Below are positions 14,501-24,830 of a stretch of 64,000 nucleotides of DNA, one piece after another (position 1 is the stretch's first letter; each line of letters starts with the position of its first letter). The DNA lies in the NCBI GenBank assembly GCA_018697195.1, contig CM031864.1, forward strand, positions 22,286,561 to 22,350,560. The letters run 5' to 3'. The position numbers were made by a program, and so were the translations under genes. This DNA comes from Certhia americana (lineage: Eukaryota; Chordata; Aves; Passeriformes; Certhiidae). The notes beneath the pieces were generated by a model. That model was not told where the DNA came from. It ran no database searches and worked only from the letters and a program-made list of their open reading frames with translations.

Positions 14501-17500
14501 ACCAAAACAACCTAAGGCAATAAACTCTGGTTTGGTAGGGGAGCTTTTTTTGGTTTGGTTTTTTAAGAATCAATTGTTGTAAAGGAAATGATTTAAAGTA
14601 ATTCTATGTGATTTTATGCAGAAGAACTGATATTTTGTTTGCAACCTGAGTATAGTAATGTATTAATGTTGGGGATTAACTAATGCTGACCTTATTTCTT
14701 AAATAATTTGTAGATGGTTTTGTTCCTGCACCAAAATTTAGCAGCTGTTGCCTCTGGCAGAAGTTATTACTCCAGATATTAACATAATTAATAACTGAGT
14801 CTTGGCTGGTGTTCATATATATCTGACTGCTGCAACAAATACAGCTTTTTAAAAAAGCTGTTCCTTTTTAATTCCAGTATTTTTTTTGAACATTGCAATA
14901 TGTAAGCCAACCCAGAGAACTGTCAGTTTGAAAATTATTTATTTTATGTTAGTATAGAAAATGTCCAGTATAAAATTAATTCTGTGAGTCTTTAAAATGG
15001 CAGGAACAAAAAATTTAGCTACAACAAACAGCTTTAAGAGTTTTAGTTTTTTGTTGGTTTTTTTTTTTTTTTTACCATTGCCCATTTTCCCCCAGGCTCT
15101 AGAAGACCATACTATTCATCATGCTAAGATAGTGGAAGCTTTGGAAGCTGAGAAGCAGAAAATTGCTGAGGAAATACACAGCCTTCAGAAGAATCATGGA
15201 AGTGGGAATAAACCAGTGATGAGTATGTGTATGCATAATTTTATAAAGGCAAAGCTGGCTTCTCTTTTTCTCAGTGAGCATGGGTGATGGGTATTGATAC
15301 AGGAACTTTTTCTGTTACTCTAATACTTCTTTAGTGATCCTGAACAAGAAGAGCCTTGTGGTTGTTACAATCCCTTCTATTCATCAGCTGTATGTATTGG
15401 ACTGTGTTAAAAGCTCTGTTTAATCTCACTCAGGGTGGTTAGGTGGACATACCTGTAGTCTGTATTTATTCCAGTTACTTAAAAGTCCTTCCTTGTCTGT
15501 CTCCACTGGTCAGGCGTTAATTCATTGGAGAAACTGGAGTAACAGAATTAATTTTCTTCAGTTTCCTATCTTGGATTAATAATTATAATATAGTGTTTGG
15601 TCTTACGCCTCTGTTTCTGAAATACCTTTTACCCAACCATTTAAAATGGTTATATTCCTGGAAGAGTAATGTTTTCCCAGTGTGTTGGGAATTCCTGGAA
15701 CTATTGTTGGCTAAATTACCTTTTTGCTTTTGGGTTGTGATTTCTTTTCTGCCATTTACTTTTTTTAACCCTAAAGTTGTTGCATCGCATGGTTTGGTTC
15801 ACTAAATCAGTATGTTTTATATTCTTTATTAGTTCCACTGAACTGGAAGTCTCTGAAGCTGTCTGTGATGATTAAAGAGGCTAATGCCATTAGCAATGCA
15901 TTAGGGAAAAACACTGTTTTCTGCAGGTCAGTATTTGAGTTACTTAATTATAATGTGTATATGTAATGGATATATAATATCTGTATACATATTTGGGGAT
16001 GGATTTCGGATGTGCAGTGAGCTGTTGGTGTTTCTTTTAACAGTCTTGTGCAATTAAGCATGATAAACTTACTTTCCAAACTATTATTAGTTAAGTGCAT
16101 AGCTGAGCCTTGTTATTTTGAAATGTGAATTTCTAATTTGAATTTTAGATCAAAACTTTAGAAGTATGATGTAGACAATTTTGAATTAAGTCTGCTTTGG
16201 AGGTGACTGTTCTGGTGCCCATGTCTGTCTTACTTTGGCTCACGTATTAAAGTGGTCCTAAAGCACAGTAACTGTGTGATGAATGTCTGAAGAAATTTTT
16301 ATGTTTGCGTCACGTTTTTAGTCTCTGTATAATCCTACCCACAAGTATATTGTTTATTTTTGCAATATTTGTGTGTTTTTTGTCTTGATTTTTGTCTTCC
16401 ATTCTTAAACTTTTTCCACTTCTTAGGCGTGACAAAATTGATGATAAAACAGGGGCAGCATCTTCTGTTCAGGTGCAGGTTCGTAACATCAAACTGGGAA
16501 TAACAACTTTTTGGAGCCTAGAGAAATTTGAATGTAAACTAGCAGCAATGAAAGAACTCTATGAGGTCAGTAACAATTGAATAAGAACCACTAGAAATCA
16601 GTAATTTTTTGTCAAAGATAAGGTTTTGATAATGCATACAGGAGAAAAATCTTGGTGGCTTTTTGGGCTGTATATCTTAATCAGCAAGGCACATGACTAC
16701 TTTTCACTAAAAACATGCAGATGCATTTGTCCATCAAACAAAACAAATACAAAAAGAAAAGAAATTACTTTATTCAGGTTATTTTGTAGTAAAAAAAGAA
16801 GTAGTAAAACAAGGACTGTTTTGTGGTTCTTCTGGTTGTTTGATTGTTTTATGTAAAAGTTCTTGTAAAAAGAACTTGAATTTCTAAAGGTATCACTTGA
16901 CTTTTCATTATAATGCTCTGTTTATCCATATGTTGACTACTTTATCCTTTCTTTTTCTGTTTAATGCTCTTCCTCTCCTGTGTTTTCTTTATTTTTTCAG
17001 AGTAATGATAGAAATAAAGCTGTTGTTGATGTATTTTATGATCCTGAAGATGAATGGGAACCTGACCTTTCAGACAGCTCCATTTCCTTACTTTCCAGAA
17101 GAAGGTAAAAATAATTTGTAGCTATTCGTCTATGCTTAAAACAAAGCAAAAAATTGTGTAATTATCTGAATATGCTTTTGTTCCACCCTCATACACTGTG
17201 TCATCTGGTGAGACTTGTATTCACTCATTCTCTTGGATTTCCTCCATGGACAAGAAAAAAGAACAAAAGTTGTATGTAGAGCTCTCCAAAGCATCAGAGC
17301 AGAGTGAAATATGTAGTTTTTAATGCTTCCTTCCCACTTCTATACTATCAAAGCATTGTTTGTAAGGAGTAAATTGCATATAGTCTGGGACCTTGTATTT
17401 GAAGTTTTAGCCTTATAACAATATTTACAACTGACTCGCACATTTGTGCAAGCTGTAGCTCATCATGGAAATGCTTGAAGAGGAGAAATGCTTTTCTTTT

Positions 17501-20500
17501 CAAGGTTTTTAATGTTCTTTTATCATCCTTTCTTAGAAGTAGAAGCTTCATGAAGAACAAGAGAATTTCTGGATGTTTGTCTGAGATAAAATTGCAATCT
17601 ATTCAGAATAAACAGACTTCCTATATACCAGGTACTTGCTAAATGGCAGAAGACCTTTCATTTCATACTGAGAATTTGAACCTCCTACATGCATAAAACA
17701 TAGGTGCTTCTGATAGTTCTTTAAAAACTGGGTTGGAAAGCAAAATTAACACTGTCCTGTTTATGATACCTTCAAATTTATAATGTCAAGCTGTTAACAG
17801 TAGGAGTTTCTGTATTTTGGATTATCCTTTCTTAGGGCACTTTATGAGCCTAATTTAAGAAATTTATCTAAGTTTCTATCTAAATATCTAATTTATCTAA
17901 AACACTACTCTGCTTCTGTGTGGGTTAACTGGAGAAAGAGGCTGAATCCTGGTACAGTAATATGGAGACTTCATTTACTTGAGTTGTTGCTATTCATTCA
18001 GTTACTGAGGTTTCCCCACGTTTTTGGCTAGGATTTGCAACCTCTTTTTTCCTGAAATATAGGATGCTGTAGTCCTCCAAGTATTTGAATGCATTCTGTT
18101 ATTTTAATTTGGTAGGATTTTATTTTTTATTTCTCTGTAGAGTTGGTTCTTGAAACAGATATATTCATGTTAAAGAATTCTGCTATAGAATTTGTGTTTA
18201 TACTAACAGAACTTACAAACTATTTAGAACATTTTACACATTTTTTCTCAATCACTGTCTTGAGTAGGTGAATGTATAAAAGTCATTAATAAGACACGCC
18301 GTCTGCTCACTCCTCTGAAGAGTTTAATGCAAGTATTTTTTGCTTCTACCTTGTACAGGTTCACTGAACAAGTCCAGCATATGCTCAAGCATTTCTGAAT
18401 TATTTCTTCCTGGAATTTGCAAGGAATCTATAAGTTCAGCTTTAGATTTGCTGGAACAGAATCATGAAGGAGGAAAAAGTATAGCAGATAGTCTCCTAAC
18501 TAATTTGTTTATAATTTTTTCTGGAGCATCTGCCATTTCAAAAGCCTATGAACAGCAAGATGAAGAATGTCAGGAAAACTGTAAGTCTCATTTTCATAGT
18601 GGTTTAAATATTCCTAATGACTTGTCTTTCAGGCACACAAGCATTCATGTGTTTGTCAGTCACAAGAATTAATGTTCCTATGTTCATTTGCAACGGAGAT
18701 GGATCTGATAGAACTTTTTCTCTTGTAGTTTTCTCTCTTGATCGTGCTGCTCAGTCCTACAGCATCAGAATTATCTCTGCTTTTGACCAGATTGTGGTTA
18801 TAAGTAAACTCTGGCTTAATAATGTCCAAAAGTGTCCTGGATCTGGAAAAGTTGATGAAGAAATGAAACAGGAAATAAAGAACTTGGGAGGTTATTTACA
18901 GTTGCTGTTGCAGGTAAAACATATTAAAGAATTCATCTGTGTATAGAAAACTTCTCTGCGTTAACGTAGTATTTACTAAAAGCACTTTAATGTCCAATGT
19001 GTGTAATCACAAACCAACACACTGAAGAAAGATAAATAGCCAAGGCTGCATTTCTTTTCTGGCTAAGCTGATAGTTCCATGTGCTAGTGGAGAGTAATGC
19101 AGACCTTCCTGTGCCTAGGCCCTGACAGAAGCATTGGTTCTTACTTGTAAAATGGTAAAATTAAACACCTAATAAGAGCAAATGATAGTTTAGGCTGTCA
19201 GCTCTATGAAGTGCTGCTGTTTATAAACTCATAAACCAGGGGCCAGTGAATATTATTTTTGCGCATACTACAGCCTTGTGAATCTTTTTTTTTCTTTTAA
19301 AACTATGTGATATAATGGTATTGTTGCTCTGTGGTTGCAAGGCATAATTTTTTACCTGTGATAGGTAAGACATTGGAAGCAGGAAGATATAAAGCTGAAA
19401 ATACCTGAGTATTGTGTGTTAGGAACTCTTGCTGTACAGAAAGTGTGTATTCTTTGACCAGAGGTGCTTTCTGGCATCAGTTAAAGATGTGCCTTTGTTT
19501 CCCAGGGGTGTTCTTCAGATATATCCTCAATGGTAACAGAAGCATGGAGCAAAATAAACCAAACAGTAAAACAAACAATGAAATACATAGGACACTGGGC
19601 AGTAGTCACAACAGCTGATATTTCATTTCCTGAAGAGAACAACATTCCTGCCTCTAGTCTACAGGTGAAGAAATGTTTCTTAGAAATACTGATTATGAAT
19701 AGTAATTCTAGTGTTGAGGTCACACTATCAGTAACTATACTCAGGAGCAAATTGTTCCACTTCACCAACTGAATTAAGTATATTTAGAGTTTATATAATA
19801 CTTCAAATTTAGGATGTAAATGGATGTATTAATACTCTTGACTTTTTTTTTTCCTTAAAACCTACATCCTTTAAATCTGTATAAGTTAAACCTATGAAGA
19901 GAAAGAAGCGTATGGTACTTGTAGGACTGTACCTGCACTGAGATTGTACAAGTCAGTCTGTTTCACTGAAATTCACTGCTTATATTTTAGTAATCTGTGT
20001 CTTAATGCCACGTTGAATTTACAAAAATCTGAACTGAGCTCCTAAGGAAGTGGTCCAAGGAAGACACGTGTCTGAATAGACCTGCACTGAATGATTTGCT
20101 TGAAACAGAATTATTTTTAGTCTACTGTAGAAAATCTGTTAATTCAAGACCACATCAGTTTCTTTAACAATTGCATTTTGACTTTTGTTTTAAAAGGAAT
20201 TTGTACTTGCCATTTATAATGGAGTAGGCTCAGGACTGGAGTGTCTCATTGATACTGTACATGAGAAAGCAAGAATAGTACAAAAAGAACTTGTGAAACA
20301 ATGTCCACAAAATGAGGTGAGATAAAATTAAGATTAAAAACTGCTGCTATATCTTGGAGACACTTGATCATGTTTGGGTTTTTGTGCTTGTAATTGTGAA
20401 GAAGATGATACTGTAGGGAGTTACACAAAATAGAGAATAAAGTATAAGGAATAAGCAACATAGTTAAAAATATTTCTTCAACTGTTTGGAAATTCCAGTA

Positions 20501-22559
20501 GGGAAATTAGAGTACCCCTTAGAAACACACCACTTTCTAAGTGGGTAAGTCCTTTTGACAGACAGCAGCCTGGCTGAATTCCCAGAAAATACTTGGGAAA
20601 GACTGAAATCTTCTGAGTGATAACTTGTTCCTTTCAAGGAAACAAAAATTTCTTCCTACTCTGGTTTTCGCTGTTGTCATTCTTAATCCTTCAGATAGTA
20701 GTGAAATCATCCAACATATTTTATTTCAATACCTTTTGCTTAACTCCCAAATGCTTTGTGTTTCCAGCAAAAGGAATGGAACACTCTGCTTTCCAAATAA
20801 TACTGTTTACTTGCAGCAAATTCTTAAGTATCTGCATGATTTCTGTACATGCTTGTCTCTGGTGCAACTACTGTGAAGATGGAAGGAAAACACCAGAGCT
20901 GCCCCTGCCACCTAGAATGATAGTGATGCAAAGTTACAGGACAACCTTTCTTTAAGAATAAGTGAATATTTAAGAATAAGTGAATATTTAAATATGTTCA
21001 TTTGATCCTCCCATACTAAGGGGTTTAAAACCTTGCAGGTGTAATTAATGTTTTCTTCCAGGTAATATTTTCTTTGAAAGATTGCATGTTTGGTTGCAGA
21101 AAATGTTATTATTTTTTTGAGTATTTCTGTCTTTAGTATGTCAGTGTTTGTTCTTTTTCTTTTAATGTACTTGGACTTGAAGTGTACTATATAATTAGAA
21201 GATTTTTTGTAGATTCAAAATCGAATAAAGGACAACGTGGTGGCATTAGCCAGATTCCTTGAAAATAGCATGTCTTACTGCAGAAAGGTAAGAGATGTTT
21301 CACAAAATGTGTGCTTTGAGTCTGATATTTAAATTGTAAGGATGCATTTATCTAAGAAGAGGAACATAAATGTATGTGTGTGTATGTATACATACCGTAT
21401 ATTTATGATTGCATGATAACACTTCCTGTCATATCATCATTCCTGTGCCTGGAATGCTAACTTTCCTTGCTACTGTGTTTACACTCAAAGCTCTTTTTTT
21501 TTTTTTTTTTAATTTTACTTAAGATAAAGAATTTCTGGACGTGCATATATCTTCCTATTTGTGTTCATCTTGAACAGGCTAACTACCTGTTGTGGGTTTT
21601 TTTAAGTTGAAAGACTAGCTTTGCTAGTGTAATTGTTTCATAACTGCTGTTATAGTTTATGACCATAGTTACTGGTATTTTGAATTAAAAGCCAGAATAG
21701 GTGTTTTATCTTCTAAGAGCAACGCATTTTCTGGATTTTCTTGTTATTTGCTTTTTTTTTCCCTAACCCTGTGAACCACATGCACTTCTTTTCAGTGCTG
21801 TCTTATATGACATAGCATTGATTTGATTTTGTGTTTCAGCATTGGCTTGATCTATGTGACTGAAACCATAATAGGCATGTTTAGTAGTTAATATACTGTG
21901 ATGTATTTGATTCTCTTTAAATTGCACTTTATTAATACAGAAAGAAACAGAATCTCATTTGCCAGAAGACTCTCTATATCGAGAAATAAAGAAGAGCACT
22001 AAGATTGCTGTGAAGTATTTGGAATTGGAGCAGTGCCTGACTGAAATCTGTCAAATTGTCTCTTCCATGTTACAAGGTATTTAGCTGAGTTACCACCTGT
22101 AACCTATGGGCTACAGGAGACTTGCAAAGCAGGGGAGAGGGCTCTTTGGTATCTGCAAAATGCTGCATTTGATTCTTCTTGTTTCTGTTTCTCATAGGGT
22201 TGTACAGAAACACCAGCCCTCTCAGGAGCTTTGCAGAAAATATTTCTGTCATTGCCGGATATTTTAACAACTATTTCAGTTTATTTGCCTTGTCTTCTAC
22301 AAACAGCCCTATCCAGAAAATGCATGTGCCTTTTATGAACCTGGATGAATTGGACTCTCTGGTTGATTCCCTTATTATGAATTTTGAACTTGAACAAGGA
22401 CAGCCATCACTGCAATCTCAAATTGTTTGTAATGAAACTACTGGGACACGAGGAGGACAGGTTGAAACAGGTCAGGTTGAATTTGCTTGTAAATGGAACA
22501 GGATTCCTGAAAGCACACAGACTTCAGAGCTTTCTCCTGGTAGGATAGAATGGGTATAA
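1501..22559 (+). CDS. KIF14: KIF14, kinesin family member 14 (complete coding region, 29 coding exons)
   Basis: Mitotic kinesin of the kinesin-3 group. In known orthologues it is a plus-end microtubule motor at the central spindle and midbody, where it binds PRC1 and citron kinase for cytokinesis. Coding exons: 1501-2591, 2946-3200, 4589-4676, 6116-6211, 7189-7241, 7576-7606, 7989-8096, 9230-9346, 9949-10067, 10372-10544, 10871-11018, 11120-11183, 11384-11568, 12291-12393, 12607-12767, 13552-13699, 14330-14482, 15096-15222, 15833-15926, 16427-16565, 17001-17104, 17537-17631, 18359-18580, 18729-18913, 19506-19664, 20197-20316, 21213-21287, 21941-22076, 22198-22559. All junctions are GT/AG and in phase. 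The total is 4,911 nt, giving 1,636 residues against 1,648 in human. The start is the first ATG after an in-frame TAG at 1486-1488. The protein ends R-I-E-W-V, close to the human R-I-Q-W-V end. One oddity is a Cys in place of Arg in the switch II motif (9308-9310). Confidence 0.97.
2946..10544 (+). CDS. KIF14: KIF14 motor-domain exons (10 exons, residues ~364-710)
   Basis: These exons complete the kinesin ATPase. The P-loop G-Q-T-G-S-G-K-S is at residues 440-447 (exon 2946-3200). Switch [10 protein letters not shown] is at 556-564 (exon 7989-8096). Switch II D-L-A-G-S-E is at 595-600 (exon 9230-9346). I-P-Y-R-E-S-V-L-T and the final helix, with L-R-Y-A, follow in exons 9949-10067 and 10372-10544. 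The motor ends near I-V-N-I-A-K. ATP-binding and hydrolysis residues are present, so an active motor is expected. Two Arg-to-Cys differences from human stand out: residue 601, directly after D-L-A-G-S-E, and one in the last helix, where human Q-A-R-L reads Q-A-C-S. Confidence 0.96.
3896..3937 (+). repeat. Two-copy 21-bp tandem duplication in a KIF14 intron
   Basis: Units at 3896-3916 and 3917-3937 both begin AACTTCCATTT and match with a few substitutions. They lie in the intron after the P-loop exon. No function is suggested. Confidence 0.75.
5921..5980 (+). mobile_element. CR1-type LINE 3'-end fragment
   Basis: In the intron between exons 4589-4676 and 6116-6211. It contains the hallmark 3' end of avian CR1 elements: a GATAACCTTTAAGGGTCCC-like block, then TTTCAACCCAAACTG, then a degenerate copy of the TTCTATGAT-type terminal repeat (TTTTATGATA). 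Only the last 50-60 bp is recognisable and the 5' boundary is uncertain. The orientation matches the host gene. It is one of the main reasons for calling the source avian or reptilian. Confidence 0.7.
6684..6725. repeat. Pair of short palindromes in a KIF14 intron
   Basis: 6684-6695 is a perfect 12-bp palindrome, TTAACTAGTTAA. 6700-6711 and 6714-6725 are 12-bp arms matching at 11 of 12 positions around a 2-base loop. They share the ACTAGTTAA core. Likely small local duplication and inversion. Confidence 0.7.
7826..7902 (+). repeat. 27-28-bp tandem repeat with internal dyad, about 2.8 copies
   Basis: Copies at 7826-7853, 7854-7880 and a diverged partial copy at 7881-7902, in the intron just before the switch I exon. 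Each unit begins with GTTGTTTCTAAACACAAC. Within a unit GTTGT and ACAAC are inverted, so each copy could fold into a small stem. Confidence 0.85.
10871..12767 (+). CDS. KIF14: KIF14 neck coiled coil and FHA-domain exons (5 exons)
   Basis: Exons 10871-11018 and 11120-11183 encode a charged heptad-like coiled coil (residues about 711-781, opening E-L-K-A-E-I-E-K-L). Exons 11384-11568, 12291-12393 and 12607-12767 encode the forkhead-associated (FHA) domain typical of kinesin-3 motors. It includes T-T-V-G-R, H-D-I-Q-L-S-G, a conserved N-H-C turn, T-Y-V-N-G-K and [14 protein letters not shown]. The first of these exons carries [13 protein letters not shown], almost identical to human. FHA domains usually bind phosphothreonine or mediate intramolecular contacts; the specific ligand cannot be read from sequence. 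Confidence 0.95.
13552..15222 (+). CDS. KIF14: KIF14 second coiled-coil exons (3 exons, residues ~931-1073)
   Basis: Exons 13552-13699, 14330-14482 and 15096-15222 encode a long Glu/Lys/Gln-rich segment with regular hydrophobic spacing, rich in L-E-x-E and E-E-x-x-x-K runs, which should form a coiled coil. In human KIF14 the region just after the FHA domain contributes to citron kinase binding. Boundaries are well supported: the exon at 13552 starts with the last base of a Gln codon begun at 12767, and the exon at 15222 stops after the first base of an Ile codon. Confidence 0.93.
15058..15073 (+). repeat. Poly(T) run in the polypyrimidine tract before exon 15096
   Basis: A run of 16 T lies about 22 bases upstream of the acceptor at 15095 and forms part of a long pyrimidine tract. 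Length variation here could affect splice efficiency, but this is only a possibility. Confidence 0.7.
15833..22559 (+). CDS. KIF14: KIF14 tail exons, C-terminus and stop (11 exons)
   Basis: Exons 15833-15926, 16427-16565, 17001-17104, 17537-17631, 18359-18580, 18729-18913, 19506-19664, 20197-20316, 21213-21287, 21941-22076 and 22198-22559 encode the alpha-helical tail (residues about 1074-1636). Landmarks shared with human are F-W-S-L-E-K-F-E, the acidic D-P-E-D-E-W-E-P, a Ser/Arg-rich patch after it, F-L-P-G-I-C-K-E and G-G-Y-L-Q-L. The last residues W-V fit the C-terminal PDZ ligand through which human KIF14 is reported to bind Radil. The stop codon TAA is at 22557-22559. Several tail stretches are much less conserved than the motor and FHA regions. 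Confidence 0.93.
20951..20986 (+). repeat. Two-copy exact 18-bp tandem duplication
   Basis: TTTAAGAATAAGTGAATA occurs twice head to tail (20951-20968, 20969-20986), followed by a further TTTAA. It lies in a KIF14 tail intron. Confidence 0.9.
21494..21510 (+). repeat. Poly(T) run
   Basis: Seventeen T in a row in a KIF14 tail intron, between exons 21213-21287 and 21941-22076. Confidence 0.85.
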
Positions 22560-23386
22560 AATGTTATTATCAAGAAATTAAAGAGAACTTTTTTGTATTG
22601 CAGGATATCACAAAAAGCTAAAATTTATTGCTAATATTAGTGAGTGAGTGGGGGGAAAGTAAAGTGCCATGTTTGTATAAGTATCCTTATATTTCACCAA
22701 AGAAAAAAATACATTGCTTAAGAGGCTGTCAAGCTTCAAAATGTAATTCCTTTTATTTGAATAGTCTATTGCTACCTAAGTTTATAAGAAATAATTCGAT
22801 TTTTAAAAATTTTTGCTTCACCTCAGCTGCATTATGATCTAGTAATGCTACTGCAACTTGAAAGTTTTTTTATGCCTTTTTTTAAATAAGCAAAAAACTT
22901 TGTATTTATTTATGTAGAGGAAAACATAATGGAAAAATTGGGAGCTAGTAAAAGTACTTTACAACCTTATTTGATGAATGCTTTATAAAGTGTTTTTTTA
23001 GTTTATTGAAGAATCTGGGCTTAAGGTATTGATAATGCTGTTCAAAGTGATCTGAAGTAAGTTTATGTTGGGTTTTTTGCTAGTGAGTTATCTTTTGATT
23101 GCTGAAATAATTCTCTCTCCTATTCATGTTGGAATAGAAGCATATCTGTTCCTAAATAACATACAAATTATCCCTGTTTGTAGAGAGCTTCCCAATCCAC
23201 TACTTGCCTTTGCTTGTTATCGTTGTTTAATGTCTTACTTTTGTTCTGCTGTCTGAAGTTAACAGGAAGGATGGAAATTAATTTGGATGGGTTTTAAGAG
23301 GCCTGGACTGAGCACAATTTATTCACAACAGTGCTGAGAAATTCATTAGGTAAAACCTTAGGTTTTTTCCTATACATCAGTGCATC
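22560..23386 (+). other. KIF14 3' UTR start and following AT-rich sequence
   Basis: This follows the stop codon. The first plausible poly(A) signal is ATTAAA at 22577-22582, with a T-rich stretch just after it at about 22589-22596. That would give a very short 3' UTR. No canonical AATAAA was seen up to the LTR at 23387, so the true 3' end is uncertain. No coding exon is recognised here. Confidence 0.4.
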
Positions 23387-23562
23387 TGTCAAGGTTTAAG
23401 CCCAGCTGGAAATTAAGAACCACACAGCCACTCCCTTTCTCCTCCACCAATGGGGGTGAATCAGAAGGGTAAAAGTGAGAAAATTCCAGGCTTGAAATAT
23501 AGACAGTTTAGTAGGGAAAGCAAAAGCACACACAAGCAAAGCAAAGAAGAAATTAATTCATG

Positions 23563-24230
23563 GTCTTGCTCATGGGCTGCAGAGGAATCTCTGGTCCCAT
23601 GCCTGGAACGTCTCCCCTGCTCCAGCATGGAGTTGTGGGTCCTGCCCACAGACTGCAGTTCCTCTTGAACTGCTCCAGTGGGGGTCCCTTCCACAGGGTG
23701 CAGTCCTTCAGGAGCAACCTGCTCCAGTTTGGGTCCCTCACTGAGTTACAAGTCCTGCTAACAAACTGTTCCACCATGGTCTCCTTTCTCCACCTGTTCA
23801 CAGGTTCCTGCCAGGAGCCTACTCCATCATTGGCTCGCCCTGGCTTTTCCTCCATCAGGCCTACCTGTGCCAGTGTGGGCTTCTCCATGGGCTGCACGTC
23901 CATCTCTGCTCCCACATGGACCCATCCACAGGTCCCAGTCTCTGACTTGTGCTCACACTGGAGTTCCAGCATGTCCAGTACAGCAGCACAGAAACAGCAG
24001 CAATGCCCCTGTGCAGTCCCTGGGCATCACCACTGCTGTCCTCAAAATGTCCCCAAGCACAGCAGAGTGAGGGAATCAGCAGCACAAGAGCAGGGAAAGC
24101 AAAAAGCAGCCGTAGATGAGCACTACACTAATGTTCTGTAAGGCATCAAGCCCAGGAATCTGCCCAAAGCAGCCAAAGAGCAGTAAAGGCTATAAATTCC
24201 ATCTAACACATCTAACACATTATCTTGAAA
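23563..24230. other. Unresolved part of the ERV remnant (divergent U3 and/or leader)
   Basis: GC-richer than its surroundings, with open frames of up to 193 codons on both strands. None shows a recognisable domain. CTGCTCCAG/CTGCTCCAGT-type phrases recur about every 50-80 bp. Best explained as the U3 of a different LTR subfamily plus leader sequence, not as a gene. Confidence 0.4.
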
Positions 24231-24237
24231 CTTCTGA

Positions 24238-24255
24238 GCCCCATGTTGGGCATCA
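24238..24255 (-). other. Decayed retroviral primer-binding site, tRNA-Lys type
   Basis: Read on the minus strand this is TGATGCCCAACATGGGGC, eight bases after the LTR end at 24264. It matches the complement of the tRNA-Lys 3' end except at three positions, all transitions and mostly at CpG sites, as expected for an old inactive copy. Its position fixes the element's orientation. Confidence 0.6.
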
Positions 24256-24263
24256 AAAGGAAC

Positions 24264-24830
24264 TGTTGTGATTTAACCCCAGCTGGTAACTCAGCCTCAC
24301 ACAGCTGCATGCTCCCTGCCTTCCAGTGGGACTGGGGAGAGAAGTGGAAGGGTAAAAGTGAGAAAAATCATGGGTTGAGATAAAGACAATTTAATAGGGA
24401 AAATAAAAAATCACACATGCAAGCCAAACAAAACAAGAAATCAGTTCACTACTTTCTGTGACCACACAGGTGTTCAGCCATTCCCAGGAAAACAGGGCAC
24501 ATGTAATGGTTACTTGGGAAGACAAATGTCATCACTCCAAATGTTCCCCCATTTCTTTTTCTTCCCCTCTGTGTACTGAACATGATGTCACATGGTTGGG
24601 AATGTCCCAGCTGTGTCCTCCTCCCTTCCCAAGCACCTCCAGCCTCTTCATCAGCATGGCAGTATAAGAAGCAGAAAAGGCTTTGGCTATTGTAACTTCC
24701 CCTCAGCAATTTAAAAAAAAATAAAAAAAAAAATCTCTGTTTTATCATTGTGTTCAGCACAAATCCAAACCATTGTCCTATACAAGCCACCCTGAAAAAA
24801 ATTAACACCACCTATGCCAAAACCAGCACA
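24264..24830 (-). mobile_element. LTR of the ERV remnant (5' LTR in minus-strand orientation)
   Basis: About 567 bp bounded by TG...CA, ending ACCAGCACA on the + strand. The body resembles a widespread songbird LTR: it has the AGGGTAAAAGTGAG block, GGTGTTCAGCCATT, TACTTGGGAAGACAAA, GAAGCAGAAAAGG and CAGCACAAATCCAAACCAT landmarks. Family assignment is from memory and needs a repeat-library search. Confidence 0.65.

Larger units (their letters stand above)
23387..24830 (-). mobile_element. Endogenous retrovirus remnant (two related LTR ends, minus strand, no coding genes)
   Basis: Two segments, starting at 23387 and 24264 on the + strand, begin with TG and share about 170 bp. Shared landmarks are a TTTAA-or-TTTAAG plus CCCAGCTGG block, AGGGTAAAAGTGAGAAAA, a GACA(G/A)TTTA(G/A)TAGGGAAA block and AAGCAAAGCAAAG-like sequence. 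In minus-strand orientation these are the R/U5 ends of LTRs of passerine ERV type. A decayed tRNA-Lys-type primer-binding site lies between them. No gag, pol or env reading frame is recognisable. The flanking pentamers GCATC (23382-23386) and GCTTC (24831-24835) could be a target-site duplication differing at one base. The two U3 parts are not alike, so this may be a recombinant or two nested LTRs. Confidence 0.6.

Noticed and set aside
23560..24141. 193-codon open frame, and overlapping frames on both strands
   Set aside because: It lies inside the LTR remnant, has no recognisable retroviral or host domain, and has competing open frames on the opposite strand.
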